Origin: Anatilimnocola aggregata
GTDB lineage: Bacteria > Planctomycetota > Planctomycetia > Pirellulales > Pirellulaceae
Direction of reading: 5' to 3'
NCBI RefSeq assembly: GCF_007747655.1
Contig: NZ_CP036274.1
Span: 5,890,001-5,954,000 of the forward strand
DNA: 64,000 nucleotides
Part shown: one piece after another, positions 51,335-60,525 of the stretch
Numbering within the stretch: the stretch's first letter is position 1
How the letters are laid out: every line of letters starts with the position of its first letter
The notes under the pieces: model-generated
Seen by the model: the letters and a program-made list of their open reading frames with translations, nothing else
What the model was told of the DNA's origin: nothing
Database searches by the model: none
Program-made: the position numbers and the translations under genes

Positions 51335-52657
51335 TTAGCCTTCCGCCCCGCATCCTTCTCCCAGAATCTCTGACGCATACTTATCGGCCATCTCCGCAAC
51401 GGCGGCAGAGGAAGTGAACTTCACCTTGGTCACAACCTCTCGACCATCCTTCACTTTGGTGTGCTGTGAACTTTGAACGCCGACCCAGGCGTAGTTGCGA
51501 ATTGGCTGGTTCACGAAAACGTCGATTACAATGCCTCCGCTCAATCCAGCCAATGTTGGTACGTCCTCACTTTCTGGAATTGCGTGAAAGTTCACTCCAT
51601 CCTCGCTTGCTGAATCCTTTAGCCCTACCATCTTGAAGGGTACTGCCCCCAGTTGCGACTTGATCCGAGGACGTACTGCGTTGTTTTCAACCACGAATAG
51701 AACTTCTTCGTCGTGAATATGAGCGCCATCGGCCCCGTATCCCACCAAGACCCTCTTGGCTGGTGTGGCATTCAATGAATCAGGCAAATCTCGTCGCACG
51801 GCCCAAAAACCAGCGGTCTTGAGATGCTGCGCCAGATCAGGCGAGATGCACATGAATGCGATGTCAAAGTCGCTCGACAATGAATACCAAGCGGTCGCCA
51901 AGTCCTCTGGATAAAGAGACAATTCGGCAACGCTTCGAGGCCCGGATGGCACAACAAGGCTGACGCCGATGAGTCGGTCGTCTTGGTGCAATCGGGCAAT
52001 CCTCTCGAAAACATGGCCTGCCGTCACCAGCACATACAGCCCTCTGGCTTCGATTACGAATCCAGAGCCAATCTCAAAGCGAGGCTTCTTCTGACCGTTC
52101 GACTCTGCATAGACGATCCCGCAAAGCCTATTACGCATGTAGGACTTAAAACCAGAGATGACCTCAGCAAACGAACGTGAGATGATAATGGGGGCCTCAA
52201 CAGATTTCCTGCACGCCTCCAGCATCATCTCCAACGAATCCGGGTCAGCCAGCCTGTGATCGTTCCCCGTTTCCATCAAAGTGTAGGCCGGTAGTCTGCT
52301 GTTGCGCACGAGTTCTTCGGAGTCGGCAAAGGGGATTACGTCATCAGCCCGGCTGTGGAGGATTGTGCTGTTAGCCCTGATGGTCTTGGCCGTGCCGTAT
52401 TGCTTCCACGCCGGGCAGAGCAGCACGAGTGGAGTTTCCCCAGCTTCGAGGTTCATTGCTAGTGCGCCGCCACGGCTGCTGCCCACGATTATGTCGGGCC
52501 GGTGCTTGTCGAACTCGGTCTGGGCGATGGCGAGTGCGGCGGTGAAGTCGTCGTCGGGCAAGGCGGGGTTCAGAACGGTGTGACCGTGGTCCTTCAAGTA
52601 GGTCGGTTTGACGCCGCCTGGGATGGATTGCCAGCCGTGGAGAAAGAGGATGAGCAT
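51335..52657 (-). CDS. Alpha/beta-hydrolase fused to trypsin-like serine protease
   Basis: 440 residues from ATG 52657 (MLILFLHGWQSIPGG), where the hydrolase fold naturally starts; the frame is open 53 codons further. Residues 1-150: small serine hydrolase of YqiA/RBBP9 type, with Ser61 in IVGSSRGGALA, Asp105/106 in SRADDVIPF, His134 in GNDHRLAD. Residues about 175-440: trypsin-like domain with His215 (LVTAGHVFE), Asp265 (SDFDIAF) and Ser373 (LAGLSGGIV). Both triads look intact. There is no signal peptide, so it acts in the cytoplasm. Trypsin-like domains without export signals are known from prokaryotic conflict systems. It follows the AlbA_2 gene after 40 bases. Confidence 0.82.
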   Translation of the reverse strand: MLILFLHGWQSIPGGVKPTYLKDHGHTVLNPALPDDDFTAALAIAQTEFDKHRPDIIVGSSRGGALAMNLEAGETPLVLLCPAWKQYGTAKTIRANSTILHSRADDVIPFADSEELVRNSRLPAYTLMETGNDHRLADPDSLEMMLEACRKSVEAPIIISRSFAEVISGFKSYMRNRLCGIVYAESNGQKKPRFEIGSGFVIEARGLYVLVTAGHVFERIARLHQDDRLIGVSLVVPSGPRSVAELSLYPEDLATAWYSLSSDFDIAFMCISPDLAQHLKTAGFWAVRRDLPDSLNATPAKRVLVGYGADGAHIHDEEVLFVVENNAVRPRIKSQLGAVPFKMVGLKDSASEDGVNFHAIPESEDVPTLAGLSGGIVIDVFVNQPIRNYAWVGVQSSQHTKVKDGREVVTKVKFTSSAAVAEMADKYASEILGEGCGAEG

Positions 52658-52697
52658 TGCACTACCTTGGTAAACGACAAACGGGGCTGGCATTCCC

Positions 52698-53642
52698 CTA
52701 TCGGCCTCGGACGAACTGCGTGATCTCATCCTCAAGCCGATGCCGTGAGGAAAACATCTCGAATTGGGTTGGCGTTCCGACAAAGTTTTGAGAGACAGGA
52801 CGAATCTCCAGGGCAAGATTTCGTGCTAAGCCTTCCCACTGCTGCCTAAACTGCTGCCTCGGATCGGCCTCGCCTTTCAAACGGACTGTCAAGGTGATTT
52901 GCTCATTTGGTAGGAGGACGCTCCGGTCGCTGTGGCAGCAAACGCCGTCGAATAGATAACGTCGAGTCGATTCCTCTGACCACCCGTAATACTCGTGGGC
53001 CTGCTTCAAGTGAAGCCCCCAGGCTGTGGCAGATAGAAGCGATGTGTTCTCGACTGTGACGTTCAAGGCGACATGAAGACAAAGAGGCTGATTCTGGTTG
53101 TGGTCAACGGACGTGAGGACATACTGAACCTCTTTGACTTCGAGAATAGTCTTGCTTAACCGCCCTCGAAGAAGCTCCAAGTGGAAGTGCGGAGCAGGAA
53201 CCGAATGCCCAGGCAGTCGGTAGAAGTAGTTCACGTCTGCCACCGACTGATGCGGTGCAGCAGGGCTATCGAAGAACTCAACGACCAACACCGACTCATT
53301 CGGCCTGCCGCTGATGGGCAAGCGACGAATCTCGAAGTTTCGGTAGTGCGGAGCCACACTTTGGGAAATCACTAGGGACAGATGGTCCTCCATCGTGGTG
53401 CGCCCCTCATGGGTTGGCACATGATCGAATGTTGTCACGCCGTCCTGCTTGCCAAGAAGCAAGTAGCCGCCGCCTGAATTGGCGAACGATGAAACGATCT
53501 TCCCTAGCTTCTGCTTCTTGAATTCCCCGAATCGTGACGGGTCAAAGATCGCAGCAGCCTTGAACTCCCATTCCGTCGTCTCGGTCGGCGGAATGATCTG
53601 GAGCAGATCATCCGTGGTCATCTTCGAGAAGTCGGGAGCCAT
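52698..53642 (-). CDS. AlbA_2 (Schlafen-type) putative ATP- or nucleic-acid-binding protein
   Basis: 314 residues from ATG 53642, with GAGG 5 bases before it. The N-terminal AlbA_2 domain: TETTEWEFKAAAIFDPSRFGEF, IVSSFANSGGGYLLLGK and the strand SVLVVEFFDSPAAPH. The C-terminal 170 residues form a beta-rich domain of unknown type (LCLHVALNVTVENTSLL). The E-x-K near residue 27 matches the putative nuclease/nucleotide site of the family. It precedes the hydrolase-protease gene and probably shares its transcript, an unusual pair. Confidence 0.82.
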   Translation of the reverse strand: MAPDFSKMTTDDLLQIIPPTETTEWEFKAAAIFDPSRFGEFKKQKLGKIVSSFANSGGGYLLLGKQDGVTTFDHVPTHEGRTTMEDHLSLVISQSVAPHYRNFEIRRLPISGRPNESVLVVEFFDSPAAPHQSVADVNYFYRLPGHSVPAPHFHLELLRGRLSKTILEVKEVQYVLTSVDHNQNQPLCLHVALNVTVENTSLLSATAWGLHLKQAHEYYGWSEESTRRYLFDGVCCHSDRSVLLPNEQITLTVRLKGEADPRQQFRQQWEGLARNLALEIRPVSQNFVGTPTQFEMFSSRHRLEDEITQFVRGR

Positions 53643-53690
53643 TGTTGCCTCGATGCGCATCAGGGAATCTAGTTTTTCGTATGTAACGGT

Positions 53691-54059
53691 TTAGCCCGGA
53701 GGACCGACTGGAATTGCATCAGGCCAAAGAGCGGCATGTACCGCACCGAGAAGTTGCCCATACCGGGCAATTCGAGCAACTTCGTTCGCAGGTCGTGCGG
53801 GAACATTTGGGCTTGATCCCCAATATCTGCCACCCGGTTCGTTCGTATCCTGCATTACGACTACGCTGGAAATCGCAGGCCAACCGAATTGATCTACAAG
53901 CCGGTTTAGCTCGCCAAGAGGTTCGTCCCACGTCCCGTGAGGCTCATGCCACTCCTGCGTGCGGTCAAAGTATGCCTGCGAGAGATGACCGTAGGTAATC
54001 TGCCTGCCGATGCGGGCAATACCTACCAGGATCGAGTAAAGCACTTCCAAGTCAATCAT
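53691..54059 (-). CDS. Hypothetical protein, faint alkyltransferase-like pattern
   Basis: 122 residues. IGRQITYGHLSQAYFDR, then WDEPLGELNRLVDQFGWPAISSVVVMQDTNEPGGRYWG. The 'ITYG-L-A' and 'PA-S-VVV-G' elements recall O6-alkylguanine transferase-like proteins, but there is no PCHR motif; this is only a resemblance. GAGG precedes the ATG. It lies upstream of the AlbA_2 gene on the same strand. Confidence 0.5.
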   Translation of the reverse strand: MIDLEVLYSILVGIARIGRQITYGHLSQAYFDRTQEWHEPHGTWDEPLGELNRLVDQFGWPAISSVVVMQDTNEPGGRYWGSSPNVPARPANEVARIARYGQLLGAVHAALWPDAIPVGPPG

Positions 54060-54082
54060 TGTTTGGCCTCATCGTCGAGAAG

Positions 54083-54391
54083 CTAAATTGGAATTGTTCC
54101 ATCATGCCATGCCCACTGGAGCCTTGCCTTCTTCAACGATGGATCAATGACTTCGAGAGCAAGAATTGCTCCTGGTGGCTCACCAAGCGTTGGCGTCATC
54201 AGCACAATTTGCCCATCACCCGACTGACGGTTCTTCACTACCTCGGCAAATCTCGTTTCGGCATCTGCGATGGCGTCCTCTCGAAGCGATCCCATCGTGC
54301 CATCCACTTTGCGCTCGAACTCCTTGCCAACGGGCGACAGAATTGGTGCGCCCACATTTCCTTGGGCGAGAATGAAGAACCGAAATCGCAT
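54083..54391 (-). CDS. Hypothetical protein
   Basis: 102 residues with a strong ribosome site (GGAGGG). MRFRFFILAQGNVGAPILSP and a short Glu/Asp/Arg helix (SLREDAIADAETRFAEVVKN) are visible; no known domain and no membrane segment. It is 24 bases before the next gene on the strand and part of the same block. Confidence 0.55.
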   Translation of the reverse strand: MRFRFFILAQGNVGAPILSPVGKEFERKVDGTMGSLREDAIADAETRFAEVVKNRQSGDGQIVLMTPTLGEPPGAILALEVIDPSLKKARLQWAWHDGTIPI

Positions 54392-54422
54392 ATACCCTCC
54401 ATTTGTTTAGAAAAGTCGCTGA

Positions 54423-55466
54423 TTATGGACCTGCATCACTTCCTTTGCTGACGCCTCGAATCTTCTCCAGATAAAACTCCATCCCGTGGTCCTGCACCCA
54501 GGTCGAGTTTCCTTCGTAAATCGGCGTTCCATCGGGAGATCGTTTCACTTCAACGTTCTCGGATCGCAGTTGGGCCTTCAACTGCTCGAACTCCCGATCT
54601 GAAAGTGGCTTTGGCTCATCGACATTCGCCTTCGGCGGTTCGTCCGTCCCCGTTGCACCAAACGCCAAGCGCTTTGCCTTCGACCGCTTAACCCCGTCAT
54701 CTGTGAACCAAACCAGCGATCCGAAGTGCGAGAAGTTTGGCGGTACTCGTGCCACGATGTCGTTGCGGTTCACGTAATGGGCAAATCTTCCGAGCAGCAC
54801 GGTGTCGAGATGGGTCGCCAGTTGCGGCTTCGCAACCATCGGCTGGCCGAAGGTGATGACGCCATCGACTTCGAGCTTTTCGTTCTCGATCAAGTCGTAG
54901 GCGCAGACAACAGCAAGTGCGCCACCAAGGCTATGTCCCGTGATCCAAAGGTGCTTTGATTTTGCCGCCTTCACGAGCTTCACGATTTGTGGCTTCAACG
55001 GCTGGTAGGCGTTGAAGAACCCTTTGTGAATTGGCCCCTTGGGTGTCTGCGTCGAGCCAGCAACCAAATTGACGATCCAATCCACGTCGTTGTCCGTGCC
55101 TCGGAAGACGATCACTGTTACGTCGCTATCTGAGGCCACGTAACCGATCATTGAACTATCCACGACCGCCATGACCTGCGTGAATCCCAGCTTACGAAAG
55201 ACTGGATCGACATCGACAGGCGGCTCATAGGAAGACTCGCTCATTGAGGCAAGCAACTCTGCAACCGGCCAGTCGGAGTATGCCTCCGAATCCCAGGTCA
55301 TTCGGAGTGGTTCGAGTGGGCCTACTACGGGCGGCTTTGGTCCAGGGCGGTCGCCTTCATCAACGGTGTCTTCTCGTCCCGGCGACGAGTAGGCGATGTA
55401 GATGCCATAGCCGACGACACCGAGCAGCACGGCGATTACTACCAACACAAGTGTGGTTCGACTCAT
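54423..55466 (-). CDS. Membrane-anchored class 3 lipase-like protein
   Basis: 347 residues. One N-terminal membrane span (LVLVVIAVLLGVVGYGIYIAY) leads to a fungal lipase/class 3 domain: FRGTDNDVDWIVNL (oxyanion side), nucleophile Ser in HLWITGHSLGGALAVVCAYDL, Asp near GVITFGQPMV and His in YVNRNDIVARVPPNFSHF. GGGAGG precedes the ATG. It would sit in the cytoplasmic membrane facing outward. A phospholipase effector role is possible, but nothing next to it proves it. Confidence 0.85.
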   Translation of the reverse strand: MSRTTLVLVVIAVLLGVVGYGIYIAYSSPGREDTVDEGDRPGPKPPVVGPLEPLRMTWDSEAYSDWPVAELLASMSESSYEPPVDVDPVFRKLGFTQVMAVVDSSMIGYVASDSDVTVIVFRGTDNDVDWIVNLVAGSTQTPKGPIHKGFFNAYQPLKPQIVKLVKAAKSKHLWITGHSLGGALAVVCAYDLIENEKLEVDGVITFGQPMVAKPQLATHLDTVLLGRFAHYVNRNDIVARVPPNFSHFGSLVWFTDDGVKRSKAKRLAFGATGTDEPPKANVDEPKPLSDREFEQLKAQLRSENVEVKRSPDGTPIYEGNSTWVQDHGMEFYLEKIRGVSKGSDAGP

Positions 55467-55512
55467 TTGTCATCCTCCCTGCAATTTGCGATTGCAGCCA
55501 ATCGCTAACTTC

Positions 55513-56246
55513 TTAGTGGCATCGTGCGGCGTAATGTTCGGGCTCGAATTGCTTTACAAGTTCCGGCTCCTTCTTGCACGCATCAACGAGCGTCCGAAAG
55601 TAGGTCATGGTGCTTTGGAGAAAGTCCATGAGCGGCGGCACGACGATCATGGCTTGCGCCTCGCCGTTCGCTCCAAGCACGTCCTTACTTCGCTCTCCGT
55701 TGAACCACTTCTGGTCGATGATTTGAATTGGACGCTCGTTCTCACACTTGTCTCGGAAGACAGCTTTGGAGAGTTTCTTCTCAAATTCAGGCCACTCCGC
55801 TCCGTAGCATCAGCGACGATAATGCCGGGATGGTGCTGAATGAGAATGCACAGTCGGTGCTTTGCAAAATTGTTGCACCAGGAACACACGTTGCCGGGTG
55901 GACCTGGAATCTTCAATCCAAGCATCTTGGCAACGGATTCGAGATTGCGAACGAATTCGCTAAGAGCCACAAGGTAGAAGCGGAAGAAGACGGGGAACTC
56001 CTCTTCGATCCATTCCTTGTTGAGCAGTACCGCAATCTCGTGGGCCTCGGTCGCCAATGAGCAAGGAATGCTCAAGTGATCGGTGCAGGTTCGGCAGCCA
56101 TAGCCGATCTCGCAGGCCCAACCGTTTGTTGGCCTCTTGAGGCCGTGCCGAGTTGTCTTGGTCCACGTTTCAAGAAGATGGAGCCTTGTTTTTGTAAACC
56201 AATCTGGAACCTCTGCGGGTTCACCAGATAGCGTTAATTCAGACAT
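55513..56246 (-). pseudogene. Cys-rich hypothetical gene with a frameshift
   Basis: The first part (56246 to about 55800) reads WACEIGYGCRTCTDHLSIPC ... CSWCNNFAKHRLCILIQHHP. At about 55800 the good frame shifts by -1: the downstream frame continues WPEFEKKLSKAVFRDKCE, IQIIDQKWFNGERSKDVL, and ends FEPEHYAARCH with TAA (55515-55513), while the original frame runs into low-quality sequence to 55647. About 244 residues if joined. Several C-x2-C pairs suggest zinc binding. GGAGGG precedes the ATG. A mutation or a sequencing error are the likely causes; no slippery sequence is seen. Confidence 0.7.
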
Positions 56247-56276
56247 CGTAGCCCTCCGTAACTCGCCTTTTGATTC

Positions 56277-57013
56277 CTAGAACAAACTCTTCTGTCCCGT
56301 GAACTCATCTTCGCTGCGATAAATCGTCTTGTCCCCGTCCCGCAGGTAGATCAGGCCGAGTCGCCGCAGGCGCACGGTCAGGTTCGAGATATTGACCTGA
56401 GCTTCCTCGGCCAGCCGGTAGAGATTCGTCCACTTAGCAATGTCGATCCGCTCGGCTGCTTCTCGCATCAACCAGTCGGGCATCAGGAGCGACGACTGAT
56501 AGCGATCAACGGCGCTCCTCTGCTCAGCCGTGTCCTGACCGTCCTTGATTTGCTGTAGCAGCTTCGCCGCTCGTGGATCGGATGCGGCTCGGTCGAGCAG
56601 AATCTCGATCACTCGATCTGACTTCTTGGCGTGGCGTTTGGCGATGCTCGGCGCAAAGTCCATGCCCGGCAGCGTCGGGTGCATGAGCTTTGCCCGATCA
56701 ATGTCGATGTCGTAGTGGCCCGCCTCATGGCCGATGGTGCTGCGGAGCAGGCCGGGCTTCGAGTCGAAGAGAGCAGTGTGCTTCTCGTTCAGAAGAATCT
56801 TCTTGTTGACAGCATCCAGGCCACCGAGGATTTGTTCGCCGGGCAATTCTTCGATCTCGTCCCAATCGAAGTCGAGTCCTAAGACCTGTTCGACGATCTG
56901 CTCCACCGGCACGGGAAGACTGACGGTGACGCCGGTCTTGGATTCGTACTCTCGAATCCGTTGAGCCGTCACGCCGTCGATGGCTTCGTTGCGCAGACAT
57001 TGCAGGTGGCGTT

Positions 57014-57017
<4 letters not shown>
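56277..57017 (-). CDS. ImmA/IrrE-family metallopeptidase
   Basis: 246 residues. The zinc motif H-E-x2-H is in RSTIGHEAGHYDIDIDRA, preceded by the family's NEKHTALFDSKPG strand; the C-terminal part has a winged-helix look (IAKWTNLYRLAEEAQVNISNLTVRLRRLGLIYL). These proteases cut a partner XRE repressor upon a signal (as ImmA/ImmR, IrrE/DdrO). It overlaps the XRE gene by four bases, so the partner is clear. Confidence 0.92.
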
Positions 57018-57346
<329 letters not shown>

Positions 57347-57399
57347 TGCGTTTTAGCTTTCTTTCCGGAGCTTGCACTGCTTGCATTCCACCCCCTAAA

Positions 57400-57428
57400 A
57401 CGGTATCTTCTTTGCAGTAGATTGTCAA
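57400..57428 (-). promoter_or_regulatory. Possible xre-immA promoter
   Basis: On the reverse strand a perfect TTGACA (57428-57423) and, 17 bases on, TACCGT (57405-57400). The region is shared with the divergent helicase gene. Confidence 0.4.
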
Positions 57429-57467
57429 CAACATGCAGGGCAAAGGGACGCCTGGGTGGAGAGGTCG

Positions 57468-59555
57468 ATGAACGACGACAACATCCTGAACAAACTGACT
57501 GCGGGCACTATCCTTGAAGGCCCACACTGGACGGAGCCGGTCAAAGTTTTGACTGCCAAAGCTCGTGGCTCTCGCATTGAAATTCAGGCGGTCGGCACGT
57601 TCACCAAACGCCTCTGGACGAAGCTGCTCAAGCCGGAAGAGTTCGACGATACGATCAAAGTCACGCAGTTTGGAGAACTAGCCGCTCTCGATGGCAATCC
57701 GACACATTTCCGACTAGCCGCAGAGGCCCACCGAATCCGGCTTGCTTTCCAATACGACCCGCATTTTGCCGTGTCGGTCTCGCAAGTCGATCCGTTGCCG
57801 CACCAGATGGATGCGGTGTACACGCACCTGCTCACACAGCCACGCATTCGATTCCTGATCGCTGACGATCCAGGCGCAGGGAAGACCATCATGGCCGGGC
57901 TGACGATCAAGGAACTAAAGTTCCGAGGTCTGATCGAACGCACGCTCATTATCACACCCGCCAACCTCACCGATCAGTGGCGGCGGGAATTGCACGACAA
58001 GTTTGGGGAGACGTTTTCCGTCATCAACCGAGGCACGGTCAGTGCCTCTTATGGTCGCAACGTGTGGGAAGACTCGCCGCAGTGCATTGCCTCGGTCGAT
58101 TTCGTCGCCCGGCAGGACGACATCCTCAACATGATCCGAGACGTGCATTGGGATTTGTGCATCGTCGATGAAGCTCACAAGATGGCTGCCTACCGCTACG
58201 GCACGAAGGTCAACAAGACCCAAAGGTACGTGCTGGGCGAGTTCCTTCGGGACCATACGGACCACTACCTCTTCCTCACCGCCACGCCGCACAAAGGCGA
58301 CCCGGACAATTTCGCCTTGCTGCTGCAACTGCTCGATCAGGACTTGTATGTCAACGGTCAAATCCTGGCCGAGGCCAGCGCCCATGACGAGAATCGCATC
58401 ATGCTGCGGCGACTCAAGGAAGACATGAAGAAGTTCGACGGGTCGCCGTGCTTTCCGCCCCGCCATGTCCAAACGCTCTCCTACAAGCTCTCGCCCGATG
58501 AACTCAAGCTGTACGACGCCGTGACGGAGTACGTCCAGCAAAACTTCCAGCGGGCCGAAGCAGCCGAAAACCGCAACGTCGGGCTGGCACTCACCGTGCT
58601 ACAGCGCCGCCTCGCATCCAGTTTGGCCTCTATTCGCACATCGCTGGAACGCCGTCGCAAACGGCTCAAAGACCTTCAAAAGCTCGGTAAGCTCAAGCAG
58701 GAATATGGGGAACTTCCGGACGACATGGACGACCTCACCGAGGCCGAACGCTGGCAATTTGAGGACGACATCGTTGAACGGCTGACGATGGCCGAAAACA
58801 TGGCGGAACTAGAAGCCGAAATTGAAGACCTCGACCGGCTGGTACAACTCGCTCGCCATACCGAGAAGAACGTCACCGAGACTAAGTTTGAAGAGCTACG
58901 CTCGGTAATCTCCAACCACATCTCCGGTCGGGCCGAGCGTCTGCTGGTCTTCACCGAACACAAGGACACGCTCGACTTCCTCGTCGGCAAGCTAACCAAT
59001 TTGGGCTTCCACTGCTGCACAATTCACGGCGGCATGTCGCTGGAAAAACGTATCGACGCCGAACGAGAATTCTTTGAACACAAGCCGTCCGTGCTGGTTG
59101 CCACCGAGGCGGCGGGCGAAGGCATCAACCTCCAATTCTGCTCGCTGATGGTGAACTACGACATCCCGTGGAACCCAAACCGGCTTGAGCAGCGCATGGG
59201 ACGCATCCATCGCTACAAGCAGGAGCGGGAGGCGATGATCTGGAACATCGTCGCCCAGAACACACGGGAAGGCGAAGTGATGGAGTGCCTTCTCCGAAAG
59301 CTCGACGACATGCGGCTGGCGCTCGGCAGCGACCGAGTTTACGACGTGATTGGGGAGATCATTCCGGCTCCCAGATTCGATGCCCTAATGAAGGACTGGC
59401 TCTCTCGTCGCCGCACGATGACGGAAATCTTATCCGACATCGAACTGCAAACTGACCCAGAGCAGGTGGCACGGATCAAGGCCGACATGCAGGACAAGGC
59501 GCTCGGATCACGCTACATCGACATGAGCAAGCTCAGCGCCAACGTGCAACTGTAA
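57468..59555 (+). CDS. SNF2-like defence helicase, truncated by IS21
   Basis: 695 residues from ATG 57468 (GGAGAGG before it; a GTG is 4 codons earlier). Helicase motifs: Walker A FLIADDPGAGKTIMAGL, motif II LCIVDEAHKMA, motif III LFLTATPHKGD, and C-terminal motif VI RLEQRMGRIHRYKQ. It resembles the helicases of DISARM (DrmD) and of methylase-linked defence loci, usually over 900 residues. The last Leu codon and the TAA stop are created by the IS21 end (CTG-TAA at 59550-59555), so the natural C-terminus is lost. The assignment to a named system is not certain. Confidence 0.8.
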   Translation: MNDDNILNKLTAGTILEGPHWTEPVKVLTAKARGSRIEIQAVGTFTKRLWTKLLKPEEFDDTIKVTQFGELAALDGNPTHFRLAAEAHRIRLAFQYDPHFAVSVSQVDPLPHQMDAVYTHLLTQPRIRFLIADDPGAGKTIMAGLTIKELKFRGLIERTLIITPANLTDQWRRELHDKFGETFSVINRGTVSASYGRNVWEDSPQCIASVDFVARQDDILNMIRDVHWDLCIVDEAHKMAAYRYGTKVNKTQRYVLGEFLRDHTDHYLFLTATPHKGDPDNFALLLQLLDQDLYVNGQILAEASAHDENRIMLRRLKEDMKKFDGSPCFPPRHVQTLSYKLSPDELKLYDAVTEYVQQNFQRAEAAENRNVGLALTVLQRRLASSLASIRTSLERRRKRLKDLQKLGKLKQEYGELPDDMDDLTEAERWQFEDDIVERLTMAENMAELEAEIEDLDRLVQLARHTEKNVTETKFEELRSVISNHISGRAERLLVFTEHKDTLDFLVGKLTNLGFHCCTIHGGMSLEKRIDAEREFFEHKPSVLVATEAAGEGINLQFCSLMVNYDIPWNPNRLEQRMGRIHRYKQEREAMIWNIVAQNTREGEVMECLLRKLDDMRLALGSDRVYDVIGEIIPAPRFDALMKDWLSRRRTMTEILSDIELQTDPEQVARIKADMQDKALGSRYIDMSKLSANVQL

Positions 59556-59585
59556 ACGACGGTCGAATAGTGCAGCGCGCGGCGG
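59551..59585 (+). repeat. Left terminal inverted repeat of IS21
   Basis: Starts TGTAAACGACGGTCGAATAG. It is identical, inverted, to 62145-62179. The outer TG-TAA gives the helicase its stop. Confidence 0.92.
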
Positions 59586-59654
59586 TTGAAAAGTGTGGCG
59601 CTGAGGTGGGGAAGGGTCTCAGTCTAAATCAGGGTGTTGGGGCATTCCAGTAAG

Positions 59655-59684
59655 AATCCTTCCTCCTCCGGAGGAGGAAGGATT
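59655..59684. repeat. Perfect 30-bp palindrome downstream of istB
   Basis: AATCCTTCCTCCTCC directly followed by its complement GGAGGAGGAAGGATT, with no loop. It is 20 bases beyond the istB stop, inside the IS. Could end transcription or form a cruciform; no T-run follows. Confidence 0.9.
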
Positions 59685-59703
59685 GCGACGGTTGTAACGA
59701 CGG

Positions 59704-60525
59704 CTAGGATTCTGCCGTTTCATCGGCGGGTGACAAGGATGAGGTCGCCGGTTTCGGGCGCGATCCTTTGCGGCGGCGCCGCGCGTCTTGCAAGCGATAA
59801 CTTTCGCCGGTCGATTCGAGGATGTGGCAGCGGTGTGTCAGCCGATCGAGCACGGCGCCGGTCAGGCGCTCGCTGCCCAGGACTTCGGTCCATTGCTCGA
59901 ACGGCAGATTGGTGGTCACGATCAACGATTGGCGTTCGTAAGCGCTACTGATGACCTCGAAGAGCAACTCCGCGCCCAGCTTACTGGCGGGGACGTAACC
60001 CAGCTCATCGAGGATCAGCAGATCGAACTTGGCTAGTGACGACTTCATCCGCAGCAGCGTCCGTTCTTCTCGGGCTTCCATAAGTTGCGTGATCAGTTCC
60101 GTCACGCGGCAGAAGCGGACCCGTTTGCCCCGCTGACAGGCGGCAATGCCAAGCGCGATGGCCAGGTGCGTCTTCCCCGTGCCCGGATGCCCGAGAAAGA
60201 TCACCGACTCGCGGCGTTCCACGAACTCGCACCGCAGTAGTTCTGCCACCAGCACGCGATTGAGCGAGGGCTGGGCGGCGAAGTCGAAATCACCAGGCGA
60301 TTTCAGGTTGGGAAAGCGCGCTGACTTGAGCCGCCGCTCGCTGGCACGCTTCTCACGGTTGAGTAACTCCAGCTCACACAGTTGCAGCAGAAAGCCCAGA
60401 TGATCGACGTTCTCCGTCGCACACCGCTGGGCCGTTTTCTCGCAGCCCTCCAGGAACGACGGCAACCGTAGGGCCTTCAAGTGATGCTTGAGCAGCACCG
60501 TGCTTTTGGTTTCGAGAGATTTCAT
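59704..60525 (-). CDS. istB: IS21 helper ATPase IstB
   Basis: 273 residues, AAA+ helper of IstA target selection. Walker A FLGHPGTGKTHLAIAL, Walker B FDLLILDELGYVPAS, sensor TTNLPFEQW and the arginine-rich RLTHRCHIL. The istA-istB overlap is four bases (60522-60525, ATGA). Confidence 0.95.
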   Translation of the reverse strand: MKSLETKSTVLLKHHLKALRLPSFLEGCEKTAQRCATENVDHLGFLLQLCELELLNREKRASERRLKSARFPNLKSPGDFDFAAQPSLNRVLVAELLRCEFVERRESVIFLGHPGTGKTHLAIALGIAACQRGKRVRFCRVTELITQLMEAREERTLLRMKSSLAKFDLLILDELGYVPASKLGAELLFEVISSAYERQSLIVTTNLPFEQWTEVLGSERLTGAVLDRLTHRCHILESTGESYRLQDARRRRKGSRPKPATSSLSPADETAES

